Positions 15,431 to 24,147 of a stretch of DNA of 37,058 nt are shown piece after piece. The notes under the pieces were generated by a model, which saw only the letters and a list, made by a program, of their open reading frames with translations, was not told where the DNA came from and did no database searches. Made by a program: the position numbers and the translations under genes. This stretch comes from Candidatus Sulfotelmatobacter sp. (GTDB lineage: Bacteria > Vulcanimicrobiota > Vulcanimicrobiia > Vulcanimicrobiales > Vulcanimicrobiaceae): the NCBI GenBank assembly GCA_035504415.1, contig DATJRY010000018.1, forward strand, positions 1 through 37,058, read 5' to 3'. Position 1 is the stretch's first letter, and each line of letters starts with the position of its first letter.

Positions 15431-16747
15431 ATGGCGCCGTATCATTTACCCGCCGACGAGTTGGAATCGGTCGTCACGGCGATTCCGGGGCCGCGCTCGC
15501 GTGCGCTCGCGGAACGGCTCGCGCGCTACGAAGCGCCGGGCGTCACCTATCTGGGCGACGACTATCCGGTGTTCTGGGAGTCGGCCCGCGGTGCGCTCGT
15601 CGTCGACGTCGACGGGAACCGCTATCTCGACCTGACCTCGGCGTTCGGCGTCGCGGCGACCGGTCACACCAATCCCGCTGTCGTGGCCGCGATCGAGGCG
15701 CAGGCGCGCATGCTGATCCACGGGATGGGCGACGTGCATCCGACCGAGGTGCGTACCCGGCTGCTCGAACGGCTGGCCGCCATCGCTCCCGGCGACCTGA
15801 CGAAGTCGTTCCTCTCGACGGCCGGCGCCGAAGCGGTCGAGTTCGCGCTCAAGACGGCGCTGCTCGCGACCGGCAAGTCGCGTTTTCTCGCCTATCACGG
15901 CGCCTATCACGGGCTGACGCTCGGCGCGCTCGAAGTCATCGGCATCGACAAGTTCCGCGCGCCGTTCGCGCCGCTGGTCGCCGAGCGCGCGACGTTCCTG
16001 CCGTACCCCGGTGCCGAGACGACCGCCGACGCCGCGCTCGACGCCGTCCGGGTGGCGCTCACGCGGGATCCGGACATCGGCGCCATCGTGCTGGAACCGA
16101 TCCAAGGGCGCGGCGGCGTCATCGTTCCGCCGGACGGCTTCTTGCGCGGGCTGCGCGCGCTGTGCGACGAACGCGGAGTTTTACTGGTGCTCGACGAGAT
16201 CTACACCGGCCTGGGCCGGACCGGCACCTGGTTCGCTTGCGAGCACGACGGCATCGTCCCCGATCTGCTCTGCTTGGGCAAAGCGCTGGCCGGCGGTGTG
16301 CCGCTCTCGGCGACGATCGGTACGCCGCGGGTCGTCGACAGTTGGCCGCGCAGCGCCGGCGAAGCGCTGCACACCTCGACCTTCTTGGGCAACCCGCTGG
16401 CGTGCGCGGCCGCGCTCGCGAATCTCGACGAGCTCGAACGGCAGGACGCGCTGGGGTTGGTGCGCACGCGCGAACCCGTCTTGGCGGAGCGGCTGCACGC
16501 GTTGCGTGCGCTGCCCGGCGTGCGCGACGTGCGCGGCCGCGGCTTTCTCTGGGCCGTCGAGTTCGGCACGGCGGCGCGCGCGAACCGTATCGTCGTGCGC
16601 GGGTTGGCGCGCGGCCTGGTCCTGCTCCAATCGGGGCCGACCGGCACGTCGATCACCCTCGCGCCGCCGCTCACCATCGCCGACGAGCAACTCACCCGTG
16701 CCCTCGACCTGTTCGAGCACACGGTGCGTGAGGAAGGAACACGATGA
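15431..16747 (+). CDS. Class III PLP-dependent aminotransferase
   Basis: A 438-residue aminotransferase of the GABA/ornithine/acetylornithine class. The PLP lysine is Lys284 in LLCLGKALAGGVPLSA. Asp255 in LLVLDEIYTGLGRTG binds the pyridine nitrogen. LSTAGAEAVEFALK (128-141) binds phosphate and HGAYHGLT (156-163) is the cofactor aromatic segment. The amino donor and acceptor cannot be told from sequence; 4-aminobutyrate-type and diamine or aldehyde substrates are all possible. The ATG at 15431 begins 11 bases after the toxin stop. Its own stop overlaps the next gene (ATGA). If the toxin pair is a later insertion, this gene was once next to the luxC-like gene, and fatty aldehydes could be its acceptor; that is a hypothesis. 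Confidence 0.9.
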   Translation: MAPYHLPADELESVVTAIPGPRSRALAERLARYEAPGVTYLGDDYPVFWESARGALVVDVDGNRYLDLTSAFGVAATGHTNPAVVAAIEAQARMLIHGMGDVHPTEVRTRLLERLAAIAPGDLTKSFLSTAGAEAVEFALKTALLATGKSRFLAYHGAYHGLTLGALEVIGIDKFRAPFAPLVAERATFLPYPGAETTADAALDAVRVALTRDPDIGAIVLEPIQGRGGVIVPPDGFLRGLRALCDERGVLLVLDEIYTGLGRTGTWFACEHDGIVPDLLCLGKALAGGVPLSATIGTPRVVDSWPRSAGEALHTSTFLGNPLACAAALANLDELERQDALGLVRTREPVLAERLHALRALPGVRDVRGRGFLWAVEFGTAARANRIVVRGLARGLVLLQSGPTGTSITLAPPLTIADEQLTRALDLFEHTVREEGTR

Positions 16748-17781
16748 GCAAGCTCAAGGTCGGGATCGTCGGCAGCGGCTTCGGCGGCGCGGTGCACGCG
16801 CCGGCGTATGCGTTGCATCCGCGGTTCGAGGTGGTGGCGATCGCCTCGCCCACCAGTGCCGAGCGGGTCGCGCGCGAGCGCAAGATTCCGCACGCCTTTC
16901 CCTCGGTCGAGGCGATGCTGGCCGGGGTCGAGCTGGACGTCGTTTCGGTCGCCTCACCGCCGTTCGACCATCACCGCTCGGTCGTGGCCGCGCTGGGCGC
17001 CGGCAAGCACGTCCTGTGCGAGAAGCCGTTCGCGCTGACGGTGGCGGAGGCCGAAGAGATGACGGCGCTCGCGGTCGGCACCGGCGTCGCGAACGTGATG
17101 GCGTTCGAGTTCCGTTACCTGCCGCAGGTGCGCGCACTGGCCGAGCTGATCCAAAACGGGCACTTGGGCGCGCTGCGCGAGATCGAGGTCGCGCGGCTCG
17201 GCGGCGATCTGCTCGAACGGGTCACCACGCGCGAGCGCGGCTGGTGGTTCGACCGCTCCAAGGGCGGCGGCGTCGCCAACGCCTACATGCCGCACTTCTT
17301 CGACTTGGCCAACCACCTGGGCGGACGCGCGGCGCGCGCGACGCACGGCTTGCTGCGCACCGCGAACGCGCTGCGCACCGACAAGGACGGCCGTTTCGAG
17401 AGCACGGTCGCCGACGGCGCCTTCGCCTTCGTCGACTACGGGGACGGTCTGGTCGGACGCGTCAGCGCCGACTCGACGACGGTCGTCGAGTCGGTCACCA
17501 TCGCGGTGCACGGCGAGGTCCGCAGCGCGATCGCCAGCGGGACGTCGCTCGGCGACCTGACGCTGTTCACGATCGCCGACGACGAGGAAGACGAGCTCGA
17601 GGTCGCGGCGCTCACCTACGCCAAGCACGGCGTCGTCCACCCGAACATCCCGGCGTTCCTCGAATTGCTGGACGGTTTCGCGCGTCGCATCGACCTGGGC
17701 GCGAGCGACGCGCCGACCTTCGCCGACGGCCTCGCGACCCAGCGGCAGCTCGACGCGATCGGCTACGGCACGACCGGCTGA
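16744..17781 (+). CDS. Gfo/Idh/MocA-family NAD(P)-dependent oxidoreductase
   Basis: A 345-residue dehydrogenase. The Rossmann motif GIVGSGFGGAVHAPAY (7-22) is followed by the family signature CEKPFALT, with the catalytic-site EKP at 93-95. A second-domain segment GGGVANAYMPHFFDLANHLGG (about 177-197) carries the His and Asp expected for substrate binding. Members oxidise or reduce sugars, inositols and related cyclic substrates; the substrate here is unknown. The ATG at 16744 overlaps the aminotransferase stop (ATGA), so the pair is co-translated. A dehydrogenase plus class III aminotransferase could convert an alcohol or keto-sugar to an amine, which is inference. It is convergent with the S8 protease, 25 bases away. 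Confidence 0.9.
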   Translation: MSKLKVGIVGSGFGGAVHAPAYALHPRFEVVAIASPTSAERVARERKIPHAFPSVEAMLAGVELDVVSVASPPFDHHRSVVAALGAGKHVLCEKPFALTVAEAEEMTALAVGTGVANVMAFEFRYLPQVRALAELIQNGHLGALREIEVARLGGDLLERVTTRERGWWFDRSKGGGVANAYMPHFFDLANHLGGRAARATHGLLRTANALRTDKDGRFESTVADGAFAFVDYGDGLVGRVSADSTTVVESVTIAVHGEVRSAIASGTSLGDLTLFTIADDEEDELEVAALTYAKHGVVHPNIPAFLELLDGFARRIDLGASDAPTFADGLATQRQLDAIGYGTTG

Positions 17782-17806
17782 CGCCGGCCGTGCCGCGCCC
17801 CGCGCG

Positions 17807-20101
17807 CTACGGTAGGTTGGGGTCGCTCAACGCCGTCGCCATCGCGCGGTAGACGTTGAGACGGCCGCAGCCCTGGTTCGGATCGTTGAGGTTGTCGGCG
17901 GTGGAACAGAGCAGCTGCTTCATCTTCGCGGTCGACTGGTAGGAGCTGTTGACCGACAAGATCAGGGCAGCGGCACCGGCGATGTGTGGGGTCGCCATCG
18001 AGGTGCCCTCGATCTCGACCTGACAGTCGGTGGCACCGCTGCTGCCGGGATAGTCCGGTCCGCAATAGCCGGCGAAGTTCTCGTCGAACGGCGTGCTGGT
18101 CCAGATGTTGGCGATCCAGTGCAGATCGTCGGCGTCGTTATCGTCGCTGGCGTCACCGCCCGGCGCCACGATTCCCCACGACGAAGCACTGCCGAACGAG
18201 TCGGTTCCTGACGGACCGTAGTCGGTGTAATCGGTCACGTACTCGATCGGCGAGCTGCTGCTGCCGCCGGTGTGGCCGGTGCCGTTGAGCTGGCCGTCGT
18301 CGAGCGCGGTCGCGCCGGCGGCGATGACGCCGGTGTCGCACGCCGGTGTTTCGACGGGCGGTCCGTAGCCGTTACCGGCCGCCGCGACGACGACCACGTT
18401 GGCGGCGATCGCGTTCTCGACCGCTTGACCCTCGGCTTCGTCGTCGTCGCCGCCGTCGCCGTTCTGCGGCGTACCGCACACGCCGCCGCCCAAGCTCATG
18501 CTGATCACGTTGGCGCCGTTGTCGACGGCGTCGGTAATCGCCGAGGCGATGTCGGCCGGCTCCGCCCCGCACTGCGGGTCGGTCGTGGTGTCGCTGGTGC
18601 AGTTGTCGTTCGGCGTCGGGAAGACACGGTAGCCCATGAGCGACACGTTGCCGCCGTCGCCGAGATATCCCAGCGAGTTGTTCATGTCGGCAGCCGCGAT
18701 GCCGGCGACGTCCGTGCCGTGGCCCATCGGATCGGTCTCGAAGCTCGAGCTCGATTGCGACGTACCGGCCGCGTTGGTGATGAAGCAGTGCTGGTAGACG
18801 AGCTTCGAGCTCAGCTCCGGATGCGTCGGGTCTTCGCCGGTATCGATGATCGCGATCTTGACGGCGGACAACCCGAGCGCGTTCGCGTTGGTGATCCCGC
18901 TGCCGTTGCCGGGCTGCGAGTACCCGAAGGCGTGCTCGAGGCCGACCGCGTGCATGTCCCATTGTCCGGGAATGGACGCCGTCTCGGCATACGGCAGCTG
19001 CTCGTAGGTGGACGTGCTGCCGGTCTGCGCCGCGGTGAAGCCGTCGAAGTACGGGTCTCGAGGCCAGTACGGCTGGCTCACGGTCGCGGCTCGGCGGCGC
19101 ACGCCGCTCTGCGCGACGCTCAGGACGCCCGGCTCGGCACGCAGCAGCGCTGCGGCGGCGGCCACGCTCTGGCCGGCCGGAACGCCGACGACGCGCGTGA
19201 CCCGGCCGGTGTGCGAGAAGGTCAGCGAGCGCATCAGGCGCACGCCCGCCGCGGACTCACGCTGCGCGACCGCCGCCGCGTTGCGCGAGAGCGTCGCCGC
19301 GTCGTAGGTGACCTCGAGGACGTTCGGCGAGGCACCCAGCGCCGGTTGGCGTCCGTGCAACGCGCGACGCACCGGCCGCGTCGACGACGCGACCGCGACC
19401 GCGTTGGCCGACTGATCGTCGGTCGGGCAGATGAACGCCTGCGGGTTGTCGGTCGGGCTCGGCGAGGGCTGCGGCGAGCTCGAGAGGCCGTACAGCAACA
19501 GCACGTAGGTCTTGCCCGCCAGCACTTGCTGCGTGTCGCCCGAGACCGAGGCGAAGCTGACCGTCGTGCCGCTCAGCGTCCCCGGTCCGAGGATCGTGTT
19601 CCAGCCGGCGCTCGGCGTCGTCGGGTCGTAGAACGCGATGTACAAGTACGGTTCGCTTTGCGCGACCGAGGCGGGAATGGTCAGCGAAAAAGCCGGCGAC
19701 GCGGTGAAGCTGAGCGTCGTCGACGGTGTGAAGGCCAGGTAGACCAGCGGATCGATCCCGCTCACGCCGATGTTCTGCGCGCGCCGGTGCACGCTCTGGA
19801 CGGTCGGCGTCCCGTTGGGCTGCTGGGTCGTGAAGGTGGCGCTGAGCGTCGTCGTGACAGACGTCGGCGGCATCGTGATCGTGCCGCTGTAGCCGGCGGC
19901 CAGCGGCCCGAGCGTCGTCGGCTCCGACGCGGTACTGCTGACCGGGATCGACAGGCTCTGGCTGTTCGTCGGCGTCGGCGTCGGCGTCGGATTGGTCGGC
20001 GGCCCGACGTGCCCGCCGCCCCCTCCGCCGCCACAGGCGGCGAGGCTGACTGACGCCGCCGCAACGAACGCGGCGAGCCGGACGAGGACGCGATGCTTCA
20101 C
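17807..20101 (-). CDS. Subtilisin-like (S8) serine protease, lipoprotein precursor, long paralog
   Basis: A 764-residue exported protease from the GTG at 20099-20101, which has GGAAGG 7 bases upstream. Residues 1-23 are a lipoprotein signal (SLAAC, Cys23), then seven Gly and a Thr-Pro linker. A beta-rich domain absent from its neighbour occupies roughly 55-210. A propeptide-like region follows (about 260-340). The catalytic triad is Asp420 (IAIIDTGEDPTHPEL), His461 (MGHGTDVAG) and Ser701 (GTSMATPHIAG), with the oxyanion Asn577 (AAGN). It lies directly downstream of a paralog on the same strand. It probably degrades extracellular protein at the cell envelope; the extra N-terminal domain may give anchoring or specificity. 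Confidence 0.93.
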   Translation of the reverse strand: MKHRVLVRLAAFVAAASVSLAACGGGGGGGHVGPPTNPTPTPTPTNSQSLSIPVSSTASEPTTLGPLAAGYSGTITMPPTSVTTTLSATFTTQQPNGTPTVQSVHRRAQNIGVSGIDPLVYLAFTPSTTLSFTASPAFSLTIPASVAQSEPYLYIAFYDPTTPSAGWNTILGPGTLSGTTVSFASVSGDTQQVLAGKTYVLLLYGLSSSPQPSPSPTDNPQAFICPTDDQSANAVAVASSTRPVRRALHGRQPALGASPNVLEVTYDAATLSRNAAAVAQRESAAGVRLMRSLTFSHTGRVTRVVGVPAGQSVAAAAALLRAEPGVLSVAQSGVRRRAATVSQPYWPRDPYFDGFTAAQTGSTSTYEQLPYAETASIPGQWDMHAVGLEHAFGYSQPGNGSGITNANALGLSAVKIAIIDTGEDPTHPELSSKLVYQHCFITNAAGTSQSSSSFETDPMGHGTDVAGIAAADMNNSLGYLGDGGNVSLMGYRVFPTPNDNCTSDTTTDPQCGAEPADIASAITDAVDNGANVISMSLGGGVCGTPQNGDGGDDDEAEGQAVENAIAANVVVVAAAGNGYGPPVETPACDTGVIAAGATALDDGQLNGTGHTGGSSSSPIEYVTDYTDYGPSGTDSFGSASSWGIVAPGGDASDDNDADDLHWIANIWTSTPFDENFAGYCGPDYPGSSGATDCQVEIEGTSMATPHIAGAAALILSVNSSYQSTAKMKQLLCSTADNLNDPNQGCGRLNVYRAMATALSDPNLP

Positions 20102-20197
20102 GAGGGTGCCTTCCGTGGACAGGGTTGGGCCCTGGCTTCCACCCGCCCGCCAGCCGTCCTCGCGGCCGGGCGGAAGCCTCACGGAATCCTTAGGTCC

Positions 20198-22084
20198 TTA
20201 GATGCGGACCTTCGCGCTCGCCGCCGGCGGGCTCGGATCGCCCACCGCGATTGCCATCGCGCGGTAGACGTTGAGGCGACCGCACCCCTGGTTCGGATCG
20301 CCGATGTTGTCGGCGGTCTGGCAGAGGAGCTGACGCATCGCCGCCGGCGACTGGTATGGCGAGCTCAGCCCGCCGGTCGCGGAGAGGATCAGTGCCGCTG
20401 CGCCGGCGACGTGCGGGGTCGCCATCGACGTACCGGCGATCTCGGTCCGGCAATCGGGGTTCGTCGCCGACGCCTCGTTCGGGTAGTCGTTGGTGCAGGC
20501 ACCCTCATAGGTCGTGTCGCTCGACGAGGACATGAACGGCGTCGAGGTCCAGATGTTCTCGATCCAGTGCAGGTCGTCGTTGTCCAGATCGCTCGACGGG
20601 TCGCCGCCCGGCGCGACGATCCCCCACGACGAGGGGCTCTGGTAGGTATCGCCGGTTCCGTAGTCCGTGTAACTGGCCACGTACTCGACCGGCGAGGTCG
20701 ACGTGCCGCCCGAATGGCCGCTGCCGTTGGCCTGGCCGTCGTCCAGTGAGGTCGCGCCGACCGCGATCACGCCGCTATCGCAGCCCGGTGCTTCGACCGG
20801 CGGCCCGCTACTGTTGCCGGCCGCGGCCACGACGACGATGTTCGCGGCGATCGCGTTGGCGACGGCCGCCCCTTCGGTCGGATCGTCGTCACCGTTGGGC
20901 GCATCGCCGCTGTCGCCGCACTCATCGCCGCCCAAGCTCATGCTGATGACGTTGACATGCTGCGCGACCGCGTCGTTGATCGCCGAGGCGATGTCGGTCG
21001 TGCTGCTGCCGCACTGCGGATCGTTCTCCGCCTCGCTCGGATCGTTCTCGCAAGCATCGTCCGGCGTCGGGAACACGCGATACGCGTAGATCGAAACGTT
21101 GCCGCCCGCCCCCGCGAAGCCGAGACCGTTGTTCATATCGGCGGCCGCGATGCCGCTGACGTCCGTCCCGTGGCCGTCCGGATCGGTCTCGTAGTTCGAG
21201 GTCGACTGCGCGTTGTTCGGGTTCGAGATGAAGCACTTCTGGTAGGCGATCTTGCCGCCGCCCAGCTCCGGGTGCGTCGGATCCTCGCCCGTGTCGATGA
21301 TCGCGATCTTCACCGACGACGAGCCGAGCGCGTTCGCGTTCGTGATGCCGCTGCCGTTGCCCGACTGCGAGTACCCGAAGGCGTACTCGGAGCCGATGGC
21401 GTGCATGTCCCACTGACCGGGAACGTCGGCCGACTCGGCGTAGGGCTCGACCTCGTACGTCGAAGGCTGATCGGTGTAGCCCAGCGACGGGTCGACCGAC
21501 GCGTTCTGCGCGGCCGTGAAGCCGTCGAAGTACGGATCGTTGGGCCAGTATGGCGTCGTGACCGCGTCCGCGTGACGGCGGCCCGCGCTGCGCTGCACGG
21601 CCAGAACGCCGGGCTGGTTCTTGAGCGAGGCCTCGACCGAAGCCAACTGCGTCGCCGGGACCGAAAGAACGTGCATCACCTGGCCCAGGTGCGAGAAGGT
21701 CAACGAGTTGACCAGCTTCGCGCCGCTCGCCGTCTCGCGCTGCGCGATCGACGCGCTGCTGCGCTGCGCCGTCGAGCTGGCGTACGTCACGACCAATTGC
21801 GTCGTCGACGCCGGCGCATTGCGCTGACCGCGTGAACGCACTGCCATGTGCGTGACCTCGCCGCGCGCATGCGCTCCGGCACCGCGCGCGACCGACGAGG
21901 TCGAGTCACTGGTGGGGCACGTGAAGTCCGCCTGGTCGAAGCTGCCGCTCGGCGTCGCGGTCGGCGTCGGCGTCGGCGTCGCGCTGGTGGGCGGCGTCGT
22001 CTTGCCGCCGCCACCGCCGGAGCAGCCGCCGAGCAACGCGGCAGCCAAGAAGGACGCTAAAAGCGTACGAGCAGTTCGAGACAA
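20198..22084 (-). CDS. Subtilisin-like (S8) serine protease, lipoprotein precursor, short paralog
   Basis: A 628-residue exported protease. I start at the TTG at 22082-22084 because GGAGG lies 7 bases before it; an ATG at 22111 has no such site. The lipobox LLGGC places the lipidated Cys at 21, followed by Gly5 and a Thr-Pro linker. A propeptide-like domain spans about 95-165 (NSLTFSHLGQVMHVLSVPA). The triad is Asp264 (IIDTGEDPTHPEL), His305 (DGHGTDVSG) and Ser553 (GTSMATPHVAG), with oxyanion Asn424. Long stretches are near-identical to the adjacent protease, including GYSQSGNGSGITNANALG, so the two arose by tandem duplication. It lacks the beta-rich insert of the long paralog. Confidence 0.93.
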   Translation of the reverse strand: MSRTARTLLASFLAAALLGGCSGGGGGKTTPPTSATPTPTPTATPSGSFDQADFTCPTSDSTSSVARGAGAHARGEVTHMAVRSRGQRNAPASTTQLVVTYASSTAQRSSASIAQRETASGAKLVNSLTFSHLGQVMHVLSVPATQLASVEASLKNQPGVLAVQRSAGRRHADAVTTPYWPNDPYFDGFTAAQNASVDPSLGYTDQPSTYEVEPYAESADVPGQWDMHAIGSEYAFGYSQSGNGSGITNANALGSSSVKIAIIDTGEDPTHPELGGGKIAYQKCFISNPNNAQSTSNYETDPDGHGTDVSGIAAADMNNGLGFAGAGGNVSIYAYRVFPTPDDACENDPSEAENDPQCGSSTTDIASAINDAVAQHVNVISMSLGGDECGDSGDAPNGDDDPTEGAAVANAIAANIVVVAAAGNSSGPPVEAPGCDSGVIAVGATSLDDGQANGSGHSGGTSTSPVEYVASYTDYGTGDTYQSPSSWGIVAPGGDPSSDLDNDDLHWIENIWTSTPFMSSSSDTTYEGACTNDYPNEASATNPDCRTEIAGTSMATPHVAGAAALILSATGGLSSPYQSPAAMRQLLCQTADNIGDPNQGCGRLNVYRAMAIAVGDPSPPAASAKVRI

Positions 22085-22091
22085 CGTCGGA

Positions 22092-22096
22092 CCTCC
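22092..22096 (-). promoter_or_regulatory. Shine-Dalgarno deciding a TTG start
   Basis: The minus strand reads GGAGG here, 7 bases before the TTG at 22082-22084. It supports the shorter start for the short S8 protease. Confidence 0.5.
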
Positions 22097-22176
22097 GGAG
22101 GATCGGTCCAACGACGGACCGGGCTTTCCCTCATGTACGTATCGGCCGGATGTTAATCCCGGCTGAGAACATGAAG

Positions 22177-22202
22177 GCCGGCTGAGAATTTACTCAGCCG
22201 GC
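22177..22202 (-). terminator. Hairpin at the end of cinA (possible terminator/attenuator)
   Basis: A perfect 10-bp stem (22177-22186 with 22193-22202) and a 6-base AT loop overlaps the cinA stop codon. A second copy of one arm, CCGGCTGAGAA, lies at 22159-22169, so the upstream arm has two possible partners. There is no clean U-tract. It sits between cinA and the S8 protease gene read in the same direction. Confidence 0.55.
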
Positions 22203-23492
22203 ACGGTGGCCGAGCGCGACGTTCGTGGGCGGCGAGCCGTCGGCTGCGTCCGCGAGCCGCCGCCAGAGCAATCCGAGCGCGGCGATGGTTGCACGCTCGC
22301 GAATGTCCGAACGCGTCCCCGGGAAGGTCACCCGTCGCGTCTCGACCGACCCGTCCGGCAGCGCGAGCGCGAACCACACCAAACCGACCGGCTTCTCGGC
22401 CGTCCCACCGTCGGGACCGGCGATTCCGGTCGTCGCGAGCGCGACGTCGACGCCGAGCCGCGCGCGCGCACCGCGAGCCATTGCAGCCGCCGTCTCCTCG
22501 CTGACCGCGCCGACGCTTGCGAGCGTCGTGACCGGGACGTCGAGCAGCGCGGTCTTCACGTCGTTCGCGTACGCGACGATTCCGCCGCGAAACGCGGCCG
22601 ACGCGCCCGCCACGGTGACGATCGCGTCGGCGACCGCGCCGCCCGTGCACGACTCCGCCGTGCCGAGCGTCCAACCGCGCGCGACGAGCTTGGCGACGAT
22701 CGCGCCGGGCAGCGTGACGTCGTCCTCGCCGTACGAGAAGCTCCCGACGCGCGCGCGCAGCTCGGCCAGCACCGGCGCGATCATCGCGTCGGCCTCGGCG
22801 CGGCCGGCGGCCTTCGCCATCACCTTGACGTCGACGCGAAAACCGTGCGCCAGCATCGCGATCTTCGGGTTCTCGAGCGTGCGGAACAGGTCTTCGACCT
22901 TGCGGTCCAGGTCCGACTCGCCGATGCCGACCGTGTGCAACGTGCGCGTGTAGATCGCCTCGCGCAATCCGTACCGCTCGACCAGCCAGGGAATCAGCTT
23001 CTCCGCCAGCATCGGCCGCATCTCGCGCGGCACGCCCGGCATGCACGCGACGAACTTCCCGTCGGCGCGCAGCGCCGCGAAGCCCGGCGCCGTGCCGTGC
23101 GGGTTGTCGAACACGATGCTCCCTTCGGGCAGATACGCTTGGCGGCGATTGTTCTCGGCCATGGTGCGGCCGAAGCGCTCGAAGATCCGCTCGATCGCGC
23201 GCAGCGAGGGTTCGTGCAGCACCAGCGGCCGGCCGACGACGCGCGCCACCGCTTCTTTGGTGAGGTCGTCGACGGTTGGGCCCAAACCGCCGGTCGTGAT
23301 CGCGCCGTCGGCGCGGTCGAGCACGCCGCGCAGCATCGCCTCCAAGCGCTCCGCGTTGTCACCGACGGAATGCTTGGCGTAGACGTCGACGCCGTGATCG
23401 GCGAGCGCGCTCGCCACCTGTGCGCTGTTGGTATCGATCAGGTGCCCGAGCAAAATCTCGGTCCCGATCGTCACGATCTCCGCGGACGCCAC
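22194..23492 (-). CDS. cinA: CinA-family protein: nucleotide pyrophosphatase/NMN deamidase
   Basis: A 432-residue two-domain protein. The N-terminal molybdopterin-binding-like domain (about 5-170) starts EIVTIGTEILLGHLIDTNS and has TTGGLGPTVDDLTKEA; in CinA it hydrolyses ADP-ribose or related dinucleotides. The C-terminal domain (about 265-425) has LGTAESCTGGAVADAI and GIAGPDGGTAEKPVGLV, the PncC NMN-deamidase signature. Both activities recycle pyridine nucleotides. I chose the GTG at 23490-23492 with AGGAGG just upstream; an ATG at 23522 would overlap the preceding gene by 17 bases. The location just downstream of nadE-type genes supports a role in NAD metabolism. Confidence 0.93.
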   Translation of the reverse strand: MASAEIVTIGTEILLGHLIDTNSAQVASALADHGVDVYAKHSVGDNAERLEAMLRGVLDRADGAITTGGLGPTVDDLTKEAVARVVGRPLVLHEPSLRAIERIFERFGRTMAENNRRQAYLPEGSIVFDNPHGTAPGFAALRADGKFVACMPGVPREMRPMLAEKLIPWLVERYGLREAIYTRTLHTVGIGESDLDRKVEDLFRTLENPKIAMLAHGFRVDVKVMAKAAGRAEADAMIAPVLAELRARVGSFSYGEDDVTLPGAIVAKLVARGWTLGTAESCTGGAVADAIVTVAGASAAFRGGIVAYANDVKTALLDVPVTTLASVGAVSEETAAAMARGARARLGVDVALATTGIAGPDGGTAEKPVGLVWFALALPDGSVETRRVTFPGTRSDIRERATIAALGLLWRRLADAADGSPPTNVALGHRAG

Positions 23493-23505
23493 GTGCCCTC
23501 CTTCG

Positions 23506-24147
23506 CTACGCGCCCGCCTCACGGCCGGCGGCGCGTTCGTCGTCCTCGAACCAGGCGGGGTACGTCACCGTGGCGTCGAGCGCGAAACCGTCGGCGGCCA
23601 GGATCATCGCGGCGCGCCGGGCGAGGGCGTCATCCGCCAGCTCGCGCCGGTTCTGCCGCTTCTTCGCCGCGATCGCCTCGACGAAGCGGACGAACTTCGC
23701 GTCGAGCACGCGCTCGAGCGCGGCTTTGAGGATCTTGCCGACGCGCGGCGCGACGCCGCCGGTCGAGATGCCGATCTTCACCGGCCCGGCGCGCACGATC
23801 GCCTGCATCGCGACGAAGCCGTAGCGCGGCTGATCGATCGTGCACAGCAGAAACCGGTGCGCGTCGGCCAGCGCGCGCAAGCGCGCCGAGAGCGCCGCGT
23901 CCTGCGGCGTGGAGATGACGAAGAACGCGTCGCTGACGTCCTCGTCGCGCAGCGAGGCGGGGTCGGTGATCCAGCGCACGACCGCGCCGACGTCTTCCAG
24001 CGCGGCGACTTTTTCGCTCGCCTCGCGGTCGTCGCTGGGCCCGATCACCACGCACGGTCGGCCGACCAGATTGAGGCTGACCGAATAGAACCCGCGCGGC
24101 GGGAGGGGATCGTCCGCGTCGGCCGGCGAGTGCGCGAGCTCGGACAT
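23506..24147 (-). CDS. Precorrin-2 dehydrogenase-like (Met8/CysG N-terminal) protein
   Basis: A 213-residue protein that resembles the NAD-dependent dehydrogenase/ferrochelatase part of siroheme synthase. The order GFYSVSLNLVGRPCVVIG, DVGAVVRWI, DAFFVISTPQDAAL and FLLCTIDQPRYGFVAMQAIVRAGPVKIGISTGGVAPRVGKILKAALE matches the Met8 pattern (strand, Rossmann, then the family FxxP and STGGxxP segments). The usual GGGxVAxRK cofactor loop is altered to GPSDDREASEKV, so cofactor use may differ. No other siroheme or cobalamin gene is in the window. The ATG at 24145-24147 overlaps the nadE stop (TGATG), so it is translationally coupled to nadE, an unusual partner. Confidence 0.8.
   Translation of the reverse strand: MSELAHSPADADDPLPPRGFYSVSLNLVGRPCVVIGPSDDREASEKVAALEDVGAVVRWITDPASLRDEDVSDAFFVISTPQDAALSARLRALADAHRFLLCTIDQPRYGFVAMQAIVRAGPVKIGISTGGVAPRVGKILKAALERVLDAKFVRFVEAIAAKKRQNRRELADDALARRAAMILAADGFALDATVTYPAWFEDDERAAGREAGA

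Noticed and set aside
18272-20053. 593-codon plus-strand frame opposite the long S8 protease
   Set aside because: Shadow frame; the real gene has an intact Asp-His-Ser triad on the other strand.
21956-21985. GGCGTC tandem repeats (also near 19971-19990)
   Set aside because: Both encode the Thr-Pro linkers after the lipoboxes of the S8 proteases, so coding constraint explains them.
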